Source of the DNA: Limnohabitans sp. | GTDB lineage: Bacteria; Bacteroidota; Bacteroidia; Flavobacteriales; Flavobacteriaceae | Length of the DNA stretch: 33,661 nt | NCBI GenBank assembly: GCA_030053945.1 | Contig: JASGCW010000038.1 | Location: 1-33,661 of the forward strand | Reading direction: 5' to 3' | In this document: in pieces, positions 1-8,956 of the stretch | Numbering within the stretch: the stretch's first letter is position 1 | Layout of the letters: each line of letters starts with the position of its first letter | Program-made: the position numbers and the translations under genes | The notes under the pieces: model-generated | Database searches by the model: none | What the model saw: the letters and a program-made list of their open reading frames with translations, nothing else | What the model was told of the DNA's origin: nothing

Positions 1-116
1 TCTAAATTACTAATTTTGAACTGCTTGTTTTTATTTAAAAGTTTAAATCACTTCAGTATTAATTTGACTACATCAAAATTATTTTATAATACCCCATGCA
101 ATTAATTTGCAATTGA

Positions 117-1595
117 CTATTTAATAGTAATAATCCCAAGTTGATTGTTTTTCGAGTCCTCAATCAAAAATTTATTAGGTTCTACTGGTATTGAGAGTTT
201 ATAAAATAATTTTCGTTTTTCTTCCGTTTCATTTAGCAATATTTGTTTAGACAAAATTTCATCTGCATTTATTTTCAGGAAATATATAGATGTATTACTA
301 CTCATACTGTCATTTTTTGAATAATCAGAATAAGCCATAGCCTTTTCATTGTTTGTATAATCTCTAAATAAAACATAAAGTGTATCATTGATAAAATAAG
401 TTTTTAAATTGGTTATATCAAACAATTTATAATGCTTAGTAAATTGAAGAGAATCATTGATTGGTATCTCAGCAATAATTTTAATTTTTTTTGTACTTAG
501 GTTTAATGAATATATAGTAATATTTCTGTGTGTAACATATTTAGAATTATTACGTTCAGCTCTTTCAAGCACAATTAAAAGATTGTTTTTTGAATCTTTA
601 TTAATTGATAAAATATTACCCGTTTTAAATTCATTTTCAATCTGTCTATATTCAATTTCTACATTAATGGAATCCTTTAATTTTAAGCTATTAATGTCAT
701 AAATATTATTAAACAATCTATATTTATTATTTATAGAGTCATATTGAGTTGCTGTAACAAAAAAATCATTCTGAAAACTATCATAAACCAGAGATTTAAT
801 AGGGCAACTTTCTGATTTAAAACTTAAATAATCTCTCTTTTTATCATCCTCTGACCATTTAATAATTTTATATTGCCTTTCTGATACTGCTTTTGTTTTA
901 ATATTTTTTAATCTAAAAACATCACTTTTAAAAAGATTCCCATTATTAGCAACTTTAATATCATTATCTATATAATATCTTCTTTGTGGGAGATATGGGT
1001 AGGATGTTATTCTTTTTGATAAATCATTCACATCATAAACTGAAATACTTTTTTCATCCATAGGAAAAGTCAGTTCTTGTAGACTACTAAAATCAGTAGT
1101 TTGTGTAAAAAACTTAGTTTTATCTGCTGAAAATTCTATATCAAAATTAGAAAAATAATTTAAGCTTAATCCCCATAATTTTAGCTTGGCCAAACTGTAT
1201 TCTGTCAAAAAAAACTTTTCAGTATCAGGCTTATCAGAATTTGTTTGAACATACACATATAAATCTATCTTTTTAAATTTGGCATTATATTCAGCTACAA
1301 AATGAAAAATTTTTTGGTTAACAATTTCTGATCGTTGATAAAACGTTTCATTTTTCTTTATCTGAGGTATATTGAGTACAATATCTGTTAAAGGTTTTAA
1401 TTCTTTACTGTACTTTCTTATCGAAATTTTCTTTTCTGAGTTAATATAGGAGATGTAATATTCTTTATTAATTTCTCCCAGTACATCAATGTTTTTAGTT
1501 TTTTCAGGATAATTAACCCAATAAATATTATTATTAAATTGAGAAAAAGATTTTAAGCTAATAAAAAGAAAAGAAAAGAAAGTTAATGTTTTCAT
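117..1595 (-). CDS. Secreted hypothetical protein
   Basis: A 492-residue protein that I do not recognise. Residues 1-19 form a clear Sec signal peptide (hydrophobic core FFSFLFIS, end SFSQ), so it is exported. There is no lipobox, and no type IX sorting domain is evident at the C-terminus, which ends GIITIK. The mature part is rich in Lys, Asn, Tyr and Ser, with many short alternating hydrophobic strands such as NLLIVLERAE and DTLYVLFRDY. This suggests a beta-rich, possibly propeller-like fold, but that is inference. It is transcribed alone: 184 bp separate it from the next upstream gene on the same strand and I see no strong terminator between them. The stop codon is TAG. Confidence 0.75.
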   Translation of the reverse strand: MKTLTFFSFLFISLKSFSQFNNNIYWVNYPEKTKNIDVLGEINKEYYISYINSEKKISIRKYSKELKPLTDIVLNIPQIKKNETFYQRSEIVNQKIFHFVAEYNAKFKKIDLYVYVQTNSDKPDTEKFFLTEYSLAKLKLWGLSLNYFSNFDIEFSADKTKFFTQTTDFSSLQELTFPMDEKSISVYDVNDLSKRITSYPYLPQRRYYIDNDIKVANNGNLFKSDVFRLKNIKTKAVSERQYKIIKWSEDDKKRDYLSFKSESCPIKSLVYDSFQNDFFVTATQYDSINNKYRLFNNIYDINSLKLKDSINVEIEYRQIENEFKTGNILSINKDSKNNLLIVLERAERNNSKYVTHRNITIYSLNLSTKKIKIIAEIPINDSLQFTKHYKLFDITNLKTYFINDTLYVLFRDYTNNEKAMAYSDYSKNDSMSSNTSIYFLKINADEILSKQILLNETEEKRKLFYKLSIPVEPNKFLIEDSKNNQLGIITIK

Positions 1596-1779
1596 AGTTT
1601 ATAAAGTACTTTAATTATTTAAAGGTTATTTAATTGATTACTCTATGATTATTTTGATTAATTATGCTTATATGACTCAACTAATTAAAAAAAGTTACAA
1701 CAATTCGAAAAAGTTAAAAGCTAAATTTTGAAAATAAAATGATCGTAGTAGTGATAAAAGCAATAGAGTATAGATATAA

Positions 1780-2442
1780 TTAGTCAAAACATTCCATTAG
1801 TATTAAATCTCCTTCCCGATGTTCAATCTTTACAATCCCATCTTTGGAAACGTGATTACTGCTGCCAGTCCGATAGCCTAATTGTAAAGAATCATCTTTT
1901 AATGGATAAAATAAATTCTCTGAATGTATTCCTGATACGTATCCTATTGGAATTAATGAGATAGGAGTGTTAGCCGGATACCATTTTTCAAATTTAGAAG
2001 GCAGTAAAAATATTTTTGAATGGTCATCTAATAAAACAATTTTCAATTCATTACGATAGCGAGCAATATTCGTAATATTTGTAATGGTATGATCTGCGCG
2101 TTTACCAGTTGCCCAGATGACATTTGCTGCTTTATGTCCTTTTTCAATGAGATAGTCAAATGCTTTTTCTAAATCAGTCTTGTTTTGATCTGGCGTATGA
2201 ACAATTTCTAAAGGATATTGTTTCTCTTTATAATATTCAGCATCAAATCCTCTGTCAAAATCTCCTAAAAGAACATCTATTTTTATTTCCAAATTTAGAA
2301 CTCTTTCTATGGCAGAATCTAACACAACTACAAAAGGAGACCACTCTAATAATTGGTTTAGTAATTCAATAGAGCATTCAGCTCCGTTTGCAATGATTAA
2401 AGCAGGTTCCTGATCGTCGCGAACAATATGGTGTGAGGACAT
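1780..2442 (-). CDS. thiN: Thiamine pyrophosphokinase
   Basis: Transfers pyrophosphate from ATP to thiamine, giving the cofactor thiamine diphosphate in the cytoplasm. The family motifs are present in order: LLGDFDRGF near residue 60 (the GDFD metal site), DQNKTDLEKAF near residue 85 (the family D-x-TD-x-EKA motif) and GKRADHTITN near residue 112 (the GxRxDH motif). The C-terminal half holds the usual beta-sandwich (ISLIPIG, GSSNHVSKDG). At 220 residues the length is normal. It starts 23 bp after the stop of the outer-membrane protein gene, so it is probably co-transcribed with the sigma factor unit. No metabolic link to those genes is apparent, and the pairing may only reflect a shared promoter. 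Confidence 0.88.
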   Translation of the reverse strand: MSSHHIVRDDQEPALIIANGAECSIELLNQLLEWSPFVVVLDSAIERVLNLEIKIDVLLGDFDRGFDAEYYKEKQYPLEIVHTPDQNKTDLEKAFDYLIEKGHKAANVIWATGKRADHTITNITNIARYRNELKIVLLDDHSKIFLLPSKFEKWYPANTPISLIPIGYVSGIHSENLFYPLKDDSLQLGYRTGSSNHVSKDGIVKIEHREGDLILMECFD

Positions 2443-2465
2443 TAGAGTTTAATTTTTTAGTAAAA

Positions 2466-3344
2466 TTAAAATAATCTGTATCTTAAAAGCAAATAATAAT
2501 TTATTTCAATGTTTTTTTTGTCGAGAATGAATTTATCAGTTGAAGAAACATTATTAGTAAAAATAGTTTTATCGTTTTCAAGAAAATTAGAATGTATTCC
2601 TAATGCCCATTTTTTATTAATTTTATATTCTACTTCAATCAAATATGCTAAATTGATTTTTTGTGTGTTAAATTCAATTTTTGCATTAAGTGGCGGATTA
2701 GAATTTTGAGTTGTTTTTTTAAAAAATAAACTATATTGGTCTCTTCCAAATAAAGTACCAACTGAAAAATTTAAGTAATTAGTTGCTTGATAGTATAATT
2801 GAATTGGGAATTTGTAAGAAATATGATTTTCTTTGAAATTATCAAACATCATTGGGTAATTACTATTGTCAAAGTAATATCCTTCCAAACTTGATTTATT
2901 TGTTTCTGAATTTATTTCAAAAGGATTCCAAACATAATACATAGTAACTCCAATCCCTAATTGCAGTTTTTTAAATAATGATTTTTTTATAGTGCAATTA
3001 AGTCCAGTTTTATATTCATTTTCTCCACCATACTCTTTTAAAAGTGAGCTTTGATTTATTCCTGAATGTAAACATAATTGAATTGTCCAATCATTTTGAT
3101 TTTTAATCTCAATGTTTTTAACGGGGAGTTTAATTACCTTGTTTTTTTTATGCAACAGTAAATCAGTTTTTTGAGAGTTTACATCATTTAAAATTCTCAA
3201 ACTATCTGTTTTTTTTATAAAAATAGTATCGTGTACAAGTTCGTCTTCATAAATATAGATGGTATCTCGTTGTGTTTTTTTGATTTGAGCAATTGTAAGT
3301 AAAGGAACAATCAAAATAAAAAGCAAAAAGTTATTTTTCAACAT
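2466..3344 (-). CDS. Outer-membrane beta-barrel protein coupled to the sigma factor
   Basis: A 292-residue exported protein. Residues 1-20 are a signal peptide ending LLTIAQ. The mature N-terminus carries two copies of a short motif, RDTIY (26-30) and HDTIF (38-42), followed by a charged linker. From about residue 80 onward, alternating strands and a final aromatic residue (LLLRYRLF) are typical of a small outer-membrane barrel. Its start codon lies inside the 3' end of the sigma factor gene (14-bp overlap), indicating translational coupling. The sigma factor ends in RDTIYVEK, so both proteins carry the same motif on segments predicted to face the periplasm. Function unknown. By position it could be a sensor or partner of the tethered sigma factor, but this is inference. 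Confidence 0.75.
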   Translation of the reverse strand: MLKNNFLLFILIVPLLTIAQIKKTQRDTIYIYEDELVHDTIFIKKTDSLRILNDVNSQKTDLLLHKKNKVIKLPVKNIEIKNQNDWTIQLCLHSGINQSSLLKEYGGENEYKTGLNCTIKKSLFKKLQLGIGVTMYYVWNPFEINSETNKSSLEGYYFDNSNYPMMFDNFKENHISYKFPIQLYYQATNYLNFSVGTLFGRDQYSLFFKKTTQNSNPPLNAKIEFNTQKINLAYLIEVEYKINKKWALGIHSNFLENDKTIFTNNVSSTDKFILDKKNIEINYYLLLRYRLF

Positions 3345-4473
3345 ATATGGTATCTCTTTTAATTATTTTTCTTTTTCGTTTTACTATTACCGGAGCTTGG
3401 TTTTCTTTTGTTGTTAAAGTATCTTTTTTAATTTCTTTGTTTGAAATGTTTTCAGTAATTGCTTCTTGAACATTTTGTTTTGTACCTATAGTTGTGATTT
3501 CATTTTCTTTTTTTAAGTTTTTTTTGAGATATGTTTGTATAACTTGATTAGGTTTAATTTCTTTACTGTTACTGTTTTTGGCATATAAACTTTTTGTATG
3601 ATTAGTTATTTTGTTTTTTTTCTCCTTATTTGTTTGTACGACGATTTTATTTTCTTTGACCTTTTCTTTCTTCTGAAAAGAGATTGTATTTAAATTATAA
3701 ATTATTAAGAGAGTAGCTAGAGTTCCGCCTGTTATAGTAAATAGTCCTGCAGATGATTTTAAAAAGGAAGGTGACTTAGTAAAGCTTAATTTTGAAGAAA
3801 AAATATTGTTGCTTTCAACAGGTTTTGAAAGCGGGATTTCAAAATTCTTAAATGATTTTTTATAAAACATTGAAAACATATAATCACTTAATCCAAAATA
3901 AAATAGGATTACTATTAATCTTCTTTTTTTGTTATTGACTTCTTTTGTAGCAGCTTTTTCTGATAAAAATTTTTGTAAAGCAGTTTTTGCACGGAGTAAA
4001 TGCGATTTTGAGGTGTTTATTGGTATATTAAGTACATTGCTTATTTCATTATGAGAATAATTATCAATCATATACATATTAAAAACTGTTTTATGATGAA
4101 TAGGAAGTTTGTCTATTGCTTCCACAATATCATTTGCATCTAAGGAAGAAGCTAAGATTGCACTCTGTTGGTATATTTCTTTCGATTCCATTTCTAAGTT
4201 CATTTTGTCAGTTAGTGCAGTTTCATCTTCAATGCTTATTAATTGTTTGTTTTTTCTTAAGTATTGTAAACTTTGGTTAATTACTATTTTGGTAAGCCAA
4301 GGCAATAATGCTTGTTTATTTTTTAGAACTTCGTTTTTTTGTATAGCAATGATGAATGCATCCTGTATAATATCTTCTGCAATTGAAATTTCTTTTATAT
4401 ATCTGCGACAAATCCCCAATAGTTTTGGGGATTGTTGTTTATAAATATGTTGCCAGTCTATGGGTTGACTCAT
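3331..4473 (-). CDS. ECF sigma factor with membrane-anchored C-terminal extension
   Basis: Residues 8-75 match sigma region 2 (AEDIIQDAFIIAI, then PWLTKIVINQSLQYLRK). Residues 116-170 match region 4, with a helix-turn-helix (YSHNEISNVLNIPINTSKSH). Ordinary ECF factors stop near residue 180, but this one runs to 380. The extension has a hydrophobic stretch at 185-203, a segment KSFKNFEIPLSKPV (206-219) that resembles the N-terminus of flavobacterial anti-sigma proteins, a likely transmembrane helix at 242-262, and a Lys/Asn-rich tail of about 118 residues ending RDTIYVEK. This suggests a sigma factor fused to an anti-sigma-like membrane anchor. The gene follows the lipoprotein gene by 11 bp and overlaps the barrel gene. 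Family assignment is firm; tethering is inferred. Confidence 0.85.
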   Translation of the reverse strand: MSQPIDWQHIYKQQSPKLLGICRRYIKEISIAEDIIQDAFIIAIQKNEVLKNKQALLPWLTKIVINQSLQYLRKNKQLISIEDETALTDKMNLEMESKEIYQQSAILASSLDANDIVEAIDKLPIHHKTVFNMYMIDNYSHNEISNVLNIPINTSKSHLLRAKTALQKFLSEKAATKEVNNKKRRLIVILFYFGLSDYMFSMFYKKSFKNFEIPLSKPVESNNIFSSKLSFTKSPSFLKSSAGLFTITGGTLATLLIIYNLNTISFQKKEKVKENKIVVQTNKEKKNKITNHTKSLYAKNSNSKEIKPNQVIQTYLKKNLKKENEITTIGTKQNVQEAITENISNKEIKKDTLTTKENQAPVIVKRKRKIIKRDTIYVEK

Positions 4474-4484
4474 TATTTTTTATA

Positions 4485-5525
4485 TTAATTGGTAACTACA
4501 ACTTGTTCAAATGAACTATTTGGAATATTAACTTCAAAATTTGGTATCGAATTAATTAATAAAACAGGTTTATTGGTACCAGTTTCTTTAGTGATTAAAT
4601 AGCTGTTATTGTTTAGGATTTTCACGTCTCTAATTTCTTGATTGTTAGGTGCTGAAAATAAATAGGTGCCATTTTTGAAAACATTTTTATTATTTGATAC
4701 ATATAAATTTCCATTGTCAGATTCAAAATTTCCCGTTGGTATATTAGACGTGAAAGTTGTTTTATTTCCAGTTATAGTATTCATATACATTGATTGTGGA
4801 GTGGTTAGTAAAGATTTAGGAGTGCCAAAAATATATAATTGATTATTTAAAAAATTCATTTCTTGAACTTTTTGAAAATCATATTTTAAATCATAAAAAG
4901 TATTGTTTTTAAAAAAACCTTCAATACTTTCACTAAGAGAGCTTTCTAAAACATTAGAAATAGTTGTGTAAGTATCATTGCCGAACCTTCTGATTTTAGA
5001 ATCTTCATGAAAATCGGTTGGATAAGCAATGCCAAAGTTTTTTACAAATGAGGCAACTTGATTTTTAAAGGTATATAGTTTATATTGGGTATTGTGTTGA
5101 CCAGGAAATTGAGCAAAAAAGACAGAAAAATATATATCGTCACCCTGAACATCAAAATCTTTTACACTATGATAGTTTGCGTTAAAAAGGCTTGGATTTA
5201 AGTAAGTCTGTAAATCTATTAAAGCTCCATTTTTCCAAAAATAAAAATTCTTCTGCAGAGGATCATTAGTTGGAGAATAACCTAGAATATAAACATTATT
5301 ATTTTCAATTATCATTTTTTTTATTTCATATTCTTTTGTGGGGTCTGGTAGTTGTAAGTTATACTTAACATTGTTTTTCCAATAACAAATGGTATTGTTT
5401 TCTTTTCCTGCAATGTAAACATTAGTATGTGTTGTATTCACAGGGTTGTTAATCATTTCATCATCATTGTGACAATTTGTAAGCAGTAAACTGATGCTTG
5501 CTAATAATAAACTTAATTTTTTCAT
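4485..5525 (-). CDS. Lipoprotein with WKNG-type repeats
   Basis: A 346-residue protein starting MKKLSLLLASISLLL with a lipobox ending TNC, so it is probably a lipoprotein. A longer reading frame runs up to 5630, but its extra residues are encoded by the terminator hairpin of the upstream operon, so the start at 5525 is preferred. The mature part repeats a pattern of a beta strand followed by [WF]-K-N-[GN] and a hydrophobic turn: CYWKNNVKYNL, YFWKNGALIDL, FFKNNTFYDL, VFKNGTYLF. This is what a beta-propeller of four to six blades would look like. It lies 11 bp upstream of the sigma factor gene and probably leads that transcription unit. A signalling role through the tethered sigma factor is possible but only inferred. 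Confidence 0.75.
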   Translation of the reverse strand: MKKLSLLLASISLLLTNCHNDDEMINNPVNTTHTNVYIAGKENNTICYWKNNVKYNLQLPDPTKEYEIKKMIIENNNVYILGYSPTNDPLQKNFYFWKNGALIDLQTYLNPSLFNANYHSVKDFDVQGDDIYFSVFFAQFPGQHNTQYKLYTFKNQVASFVKNFGIAYPTDFHEDSKIRRFGNDTYTTISNVLESSLSESIEGFFKNNTFYDLKYDFQKVQEMNFLNNQLYIFGTPKSLLTTPQSMYMNTITGNKTTFTSNIPTGNFESDNGNLYVSNNKNVFKNGTYLFSAPNNQEIRDVKILNNNSYLITKETGTNKPVLLINSIPNFEVNIPNSSFEQVVVTN

Positions 5526-5587
5526 ATTTCTATTTGATTTATTATAAGATGACACAATTGAAAAAGGTTGCAGAAAAAAAATATTTT

Positions 5588-5635
5588 TTAAAAAAAGGTT
5601 TGTATTTTCTTTGTTACTCAGAAAATACAAACCTT
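5588..5635 (-). terminator. Rho-independent terminator of the TonB receptor/DUF4249 operon
   Basis: A perfect 16-bp inverted repeat (arms 5595-5610 and 5620-5635, 9-nt loop) is followed in the minus-strand direction by a run of T. It lies 21 bp past the DUF4249 stop codon. Its position shows that the following lipoprotein gene is a separate unit and that its start lies downstream of the hairpin. Confidence 0.85.
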
Positions 5636-5656
5636 AATAAAGCAATATTTTGAACT

Positions 5657-6475
5657 TTATTGTACTATGTAATTTTTTTCATCAATTTCCGACAAATGAA
5701 AATATCCTAAAGGATAGTTGTCATTATTTGAAGTATTAATGATATTTCCTCTCAAAGTAGCTGGAGGTGTTGCAAATGGATTACCACCCCCTTGTGCACC
5801 AGAAATTTCAAGTAATTTTCTCATATAATTGAAATATCCTAGTGTCATTCCTTGTAACGAGAACTTAAAATTGTCACCAGGCTTGGTGGTATCTTCTCTA
5901 TACAGACCAAACATAATATTTCCTTGAAAAAATTCATCCTTGATGGCCCCAAATCGAGGGGTCTTAACATTAGGATCTATAGCTCCAACTAAATAATAAT
6001 TGTCTTGACTGCCATTATCTTGATAAAAGAATTTTATTTGGATTTCTTCTTTACCACCAAAACCAGGAACATTTTCTTGTTGGAAATTCAAAATTGGAGG
6101 TGTTGCAATTAGTTTATTGTTTGATGAATATACTTCACCTTTATACGAAACTTTTAGAGTATAGGTGTCATCAATTACGGGAACAAAATTAGTGCAAATA
6201 TAAGTGCCTGAACTATTTTCAGTAAAGTTAAAAACAGTATTGCTACTATTTAAAACCTGAACAGTTGCTCCAGTTGCTGGGGACGGTTGATTTGAATAAA
6301 AGTCATTTGTTAGACTTAATTTTATGGTTTGAGTACTTCCGGTTGTACCTTTTTGCCATTTTAAGCTAGCATCAATGACTAATTTGGGCTCTCCATTTTT
6401 TAAAGGGATATCAACAACATCTTGGCAACTAACAAGGAAAAAGATTGAGGCAATTATTAAAAATATTTTTTTCAT
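5657..6475 (-). CDS. DUF4249 family lipoprotein
   Basis: A 272-residue lipoprotein with signal MKKIFLIIASIFFLVSC. It is followed by DVVDIPLKNGEPKLVIDASL, the typical start of DUF4249 proteins, then an immunoglobulin-like segment (ATVQVLNSSNTVFNF, GTYICTNFVPVIDDTYTLKV) and a C-terminal region ending FHLSEIDEKNYIVQ. In Bacteroidota this family is found next to TonB-dependent receptors and is thought to sit on the outer membrane as a partner, in place of a SusD-like protein. Here it starts 4 bp after the stop of such a receptor, which supports co-translation. The substrate is unknown. The protein is at the short end of the family, but nothing looks broken. Confidence 0.85.
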   Translation of the reverse strand: MKKIFLIIASIFFLVSCQDVVDIPLKNGEPKLVIDASLKWQKGTTGSTQTIKLSLTNDFYSNQPSPATGATVQVLNSSNTVFNFTENSSGTYICTNFVPVIDDTYTLKVSYKGEVYSSNNKLIATPPILNFQQENVPGFGGKEEIQIKFFYQDNGSQDNYYLVGAIDPNVKTPRFGAIKDEFFQGNIMFGLYREDTTKPGDNFKFSLQGMTLGYFNYMRKLLEISGAQGGGNPFATPPATLRGNIINTSNNDNYPLGYFHLSEIDEKNYIVQ

Positions 6476-6479
6476 TTTT

Positions 6480-8849
6480 TTAAAATTTAAAGTTGTAAGA
6501 AACAGATGGAACTATACCAAATATAGAAAGTTTAACAGCTTCATTTGTACCTGTTTCAGCATTTTGTCTGAAGCTTATTGAAGCAGCATTTTTTCGACTG
6601 TAAAGGTTATAGATGCTAAATACCCATTCACCTTTCCAATTTCTTGAACTGTTTTTTCTAGGAGTTAAGGTAGCCGATATATCTAAGTGATGGTAAAGTG
6701 GAAGTCTATCTTCATTTCTTGCGCCATAACTTGGTACTGTTATTCCTTGATATATATATTTTCCTGTAGGATAGGTAACTGGTTGACCAGACTGTAGGGT
6801 GAAATTTGCTCCAAAAGTCCATTTTTCATTTAATTTGTAACTACCCGTAACTGCTAAATTGTGTGTTTTGTCATAAGCAGAACGGTACCAGTTGCCATTG
6901 TTTATTCCTACTTCGGTAGCGGTTCTTCCAGAGGTTTGTTGTTCAGATTTTGATAATGTATATGCTATCCAACCTGTAAAAGCTCCTGTGTTTTTACGTA
7001 ATAACATTTCTAAACCGTAAGAGCGCATTCTACCATTTAGGATAACTTGTTCGATTGCTTCGTTGGCAATTAAATCGGCGCCGTCTATATAATCCATACG
7101 GTTTTGAACACCTTTATAATATGTTTCTAACTCAAGGGTATATTTATCATCTTTAAAATTGTTAAAATATCCCAGGGCAATTTGATCTGCTATTTGTGGT
7201 TTAATATAGTTGTCACTTGGCGTCCAAACATCGAGTGGAGTAGGAGAGGCAGTATTCGATATTAACTGTAAATATTGAACCATTCTGTTATAACTTATTT
7301 TAGCCGATTGATTCTTATTTATTTCATAACTCATCGCAAATCTAGGTTCAAGATAGTTGTAGTCTGCAATTACTTTATTTGAGCCAACACGTTCGGTAGC
7401 TATTGGTTTTGCTTTTTCGTATATTTTTAGTTCTTCATCATAGGCTACAGGATTATTGTCTTTGTAGTAATTAACGTTAGAACTTCCTAATCTGTAAAAC
7501 AAACTATATCTTAGACCGTACGAAATTGAAATTTTCTCATCAATTTTTTGTTCAGCATCTATATAGATTGCGCGTTCAAAGGCATATTTTTTATCTAATT
7601 GTTTTCTGTTTATTGAAGATTGCTCGTTATTGGGTTCAATTAGTCCAGGATTAAAAACATAGTAAATTCCGTTAAAACCATAACTTAATTTTGTTTTGTC
7701 AGATAAATAATGTTTGAAGTCATATTTTAAATTATAATTCTGAATGCCAGATGTCCAATCAAATCCAACGAAATCAAGCGTTAATCCATAATAATAGTCA
7801 CTGTATATATATGAAAGATTTGAAAATAATTTGTCTGAGAAAAGATGATTCCATCTCATGTTTAATGTGGAATTACCATAGGTATTTGAAAATGTTTTAT
7901 TTAGTGAAAAAACATCTCGACCAAAATATCCAGATAAATATAAGTTATTATTTTTATTTAGTTTGTAATTCAATTTCGTATTCAAATCATAGAAATAGGC
8001 TACGTTTTTATTGTTTGTAAGTTTTAGAAATAAATGAGCGTAAGAACCACGACCAGCTACTAAAAATGATCCTTTCTCTTTTACAATAGGACCTTCTGCA
8101 AGTAATCGGCTTGTGATTAGACCTATACCGCCATTCATAGAAAACTTATTACTGTTTCCATCTTTTTGATAAATATCTAAAACCGATGACGCTCTGCCTC
8201 CAAATCTTGCTGGTATTCCTCCTTTATAAAGTTTTAAATCTTTAATGGCATCTGGATTAAACACAGAGAAAAAACCAAATACGTGGGAAGAATTATATAC
8301 AGTAGCTTCGTCAAGGAGTACTAAATTTTGGTCAGCACCACCACCTCTAACATTAAACCCAGATTGTCCTTCACCAGCATTCGTAACACCTGGAAGAAAT
8401 AATAGTGATTTGATAATATCTACCTCTCCTAATACAACAGGCATTTGCTTAATAGTAGCTATACTAAGTTTATTGACACTCATTTCAGGTTTTCTAATGT
8501 TTGCTCTAACTTTGTCGCCTGTAACTACTACTTCTTGAAGTTCTTTGCTTGATTCTTCAAGTTTAATATTGAGTTTAGTGTTTTCTGTGAGATTTACTTT
8601 TTCTTCTTTTACATTGTAACCAACATAGCTAGAAACTATAGTGTAATTCCCTTTAGGTAATGTGATGGAGTAAAAACCATATTCATTTGTCGAAATGAAT
8701 TGATTTCTCTCTTCAATTTTTAAAGTAACTCCAATAATGGTTTCGTTTGATTTTGAATCTGTGACGATTCCGCTAATAGTGAATTTTTCTTGAGCCAATA
8801 CAATTGGACCTAATAATAAGATGCAGAGGTAAACTAGTTTGTTTGTCAT
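6480..8849 (-). CDS. TonB-dependent outer-membrane receptor
   Basis: A 789-residue receptor. Residues 1-19 are a signal peptide (ending VLA). Residues 23-100 are a carboxypeptidase-regulatory-like domain (FTISGIVTDSKSNETIIGV, SSYVGYNVKEEKV), typical of Bacteroidota receptors. The plug domain follows at about 120-235 (VLGEVDIIKSLLFLPGV, GFNVRGGGADQNLVLLDEA, IPARFGGRASSVLDI). The rest is a 22-strand-type barrel ending in Phe (SVSYNFKF), as expected for outer-membrane insertion. It would import a ligand using TonB energy. The DUF4249 lipoprotein follows by 4 bp. No SusD-like gene, iron regulator or degradative enzyme nearby points to the ligand. The barrel and plug look complete. Confidence 0.92.
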   Translation of the reverse strand: MTNKLVYLCILLLGPIVLAQEKFTISGIVTDSKSNETIIGVTLKIEERNQFISTNEYGFYSITLPKGNYTIVSSYVGYNVKEEKVNLTENTKLNIKLEESSKELQEVVVTGDKVRANIRKPEMSVNKLSIATIKQMPVVLGEVDIIKSLLFLPGVTNAGEGQSGFNVRGGGADQNLVLLDEATVYNSSHVFGFFSVFNPDAIKDLKLYKGGIPARFGGRASSVLDIYQKDGNSNKFSMNGGIGLITSRLLAEGPIVKEKGSFLVAGRGSYAHLFLKLTNNKNVAYFYDLNTKLNYKLNKNNNLYLSGYFGRDVFSLNKTFSNTYGNSTLNMRWNHLFSDKLFSNLSYIYSDYYYGLTLDFVGFDWTSGIQNYNLKYDFKHYLSDKTKLSYGFNGIYYVFNPGLIEPNNEQSSINRKQLDKKYAFERAIYIDAEQKIDEKISISYGLRYSLFYRLGSSNVNYYKDNNPVAYDEELKIYEKAKPIATERVGSNKVIADYNYLEPRFAMSYEINKNQSAKISYNRMVQYLQLISNTASPTPLDVWTPSDNYIKPQIADQIALGYFNNFKDDKYTLELETYYKGVQNRMDYIDGADLIANEAIEQVILNGRMRSYGLEMLLRKNTGAFTGWIAYTLSKSEQQTSGRTATEVGINNGNWYRSAYDKTHNLAVTGSYKLNEKWTFGANFTLQSGQPVTYPTGKYIYQGITVPSYGARNEDRLPLYHHLDISATLTPRKNSSRNWKGEWVFSIYNLYSRKNAASISFRQNAETGTNEAVKLSIFGIVPSVSYNFKF

Positions 8850-8956
8850 TTTTGTTTAAAATTTATAGGATAAAAGAGGATTTATATCCTAAATTTATTC
8901 TGAGGATTTATAATTTAATTTGTGTTTTTAAATTTCATTGCAAAAATAATAAATAA

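Noticed and set aside
5526..5630. 35-residue N-terminal extension of the WKNG lipoprotein
   Set aside because: The extension is encoded by the upstream terminator hairpin, and the standard lipoprotein signal begins at 5525.
8860..8910. Short inverted repeat TAGGATA/TATCCTA upstream of the TonB receptor
   Set aside because: The stem is short, A/T-rich and imperfect, with no T tract; it could occur by chance.
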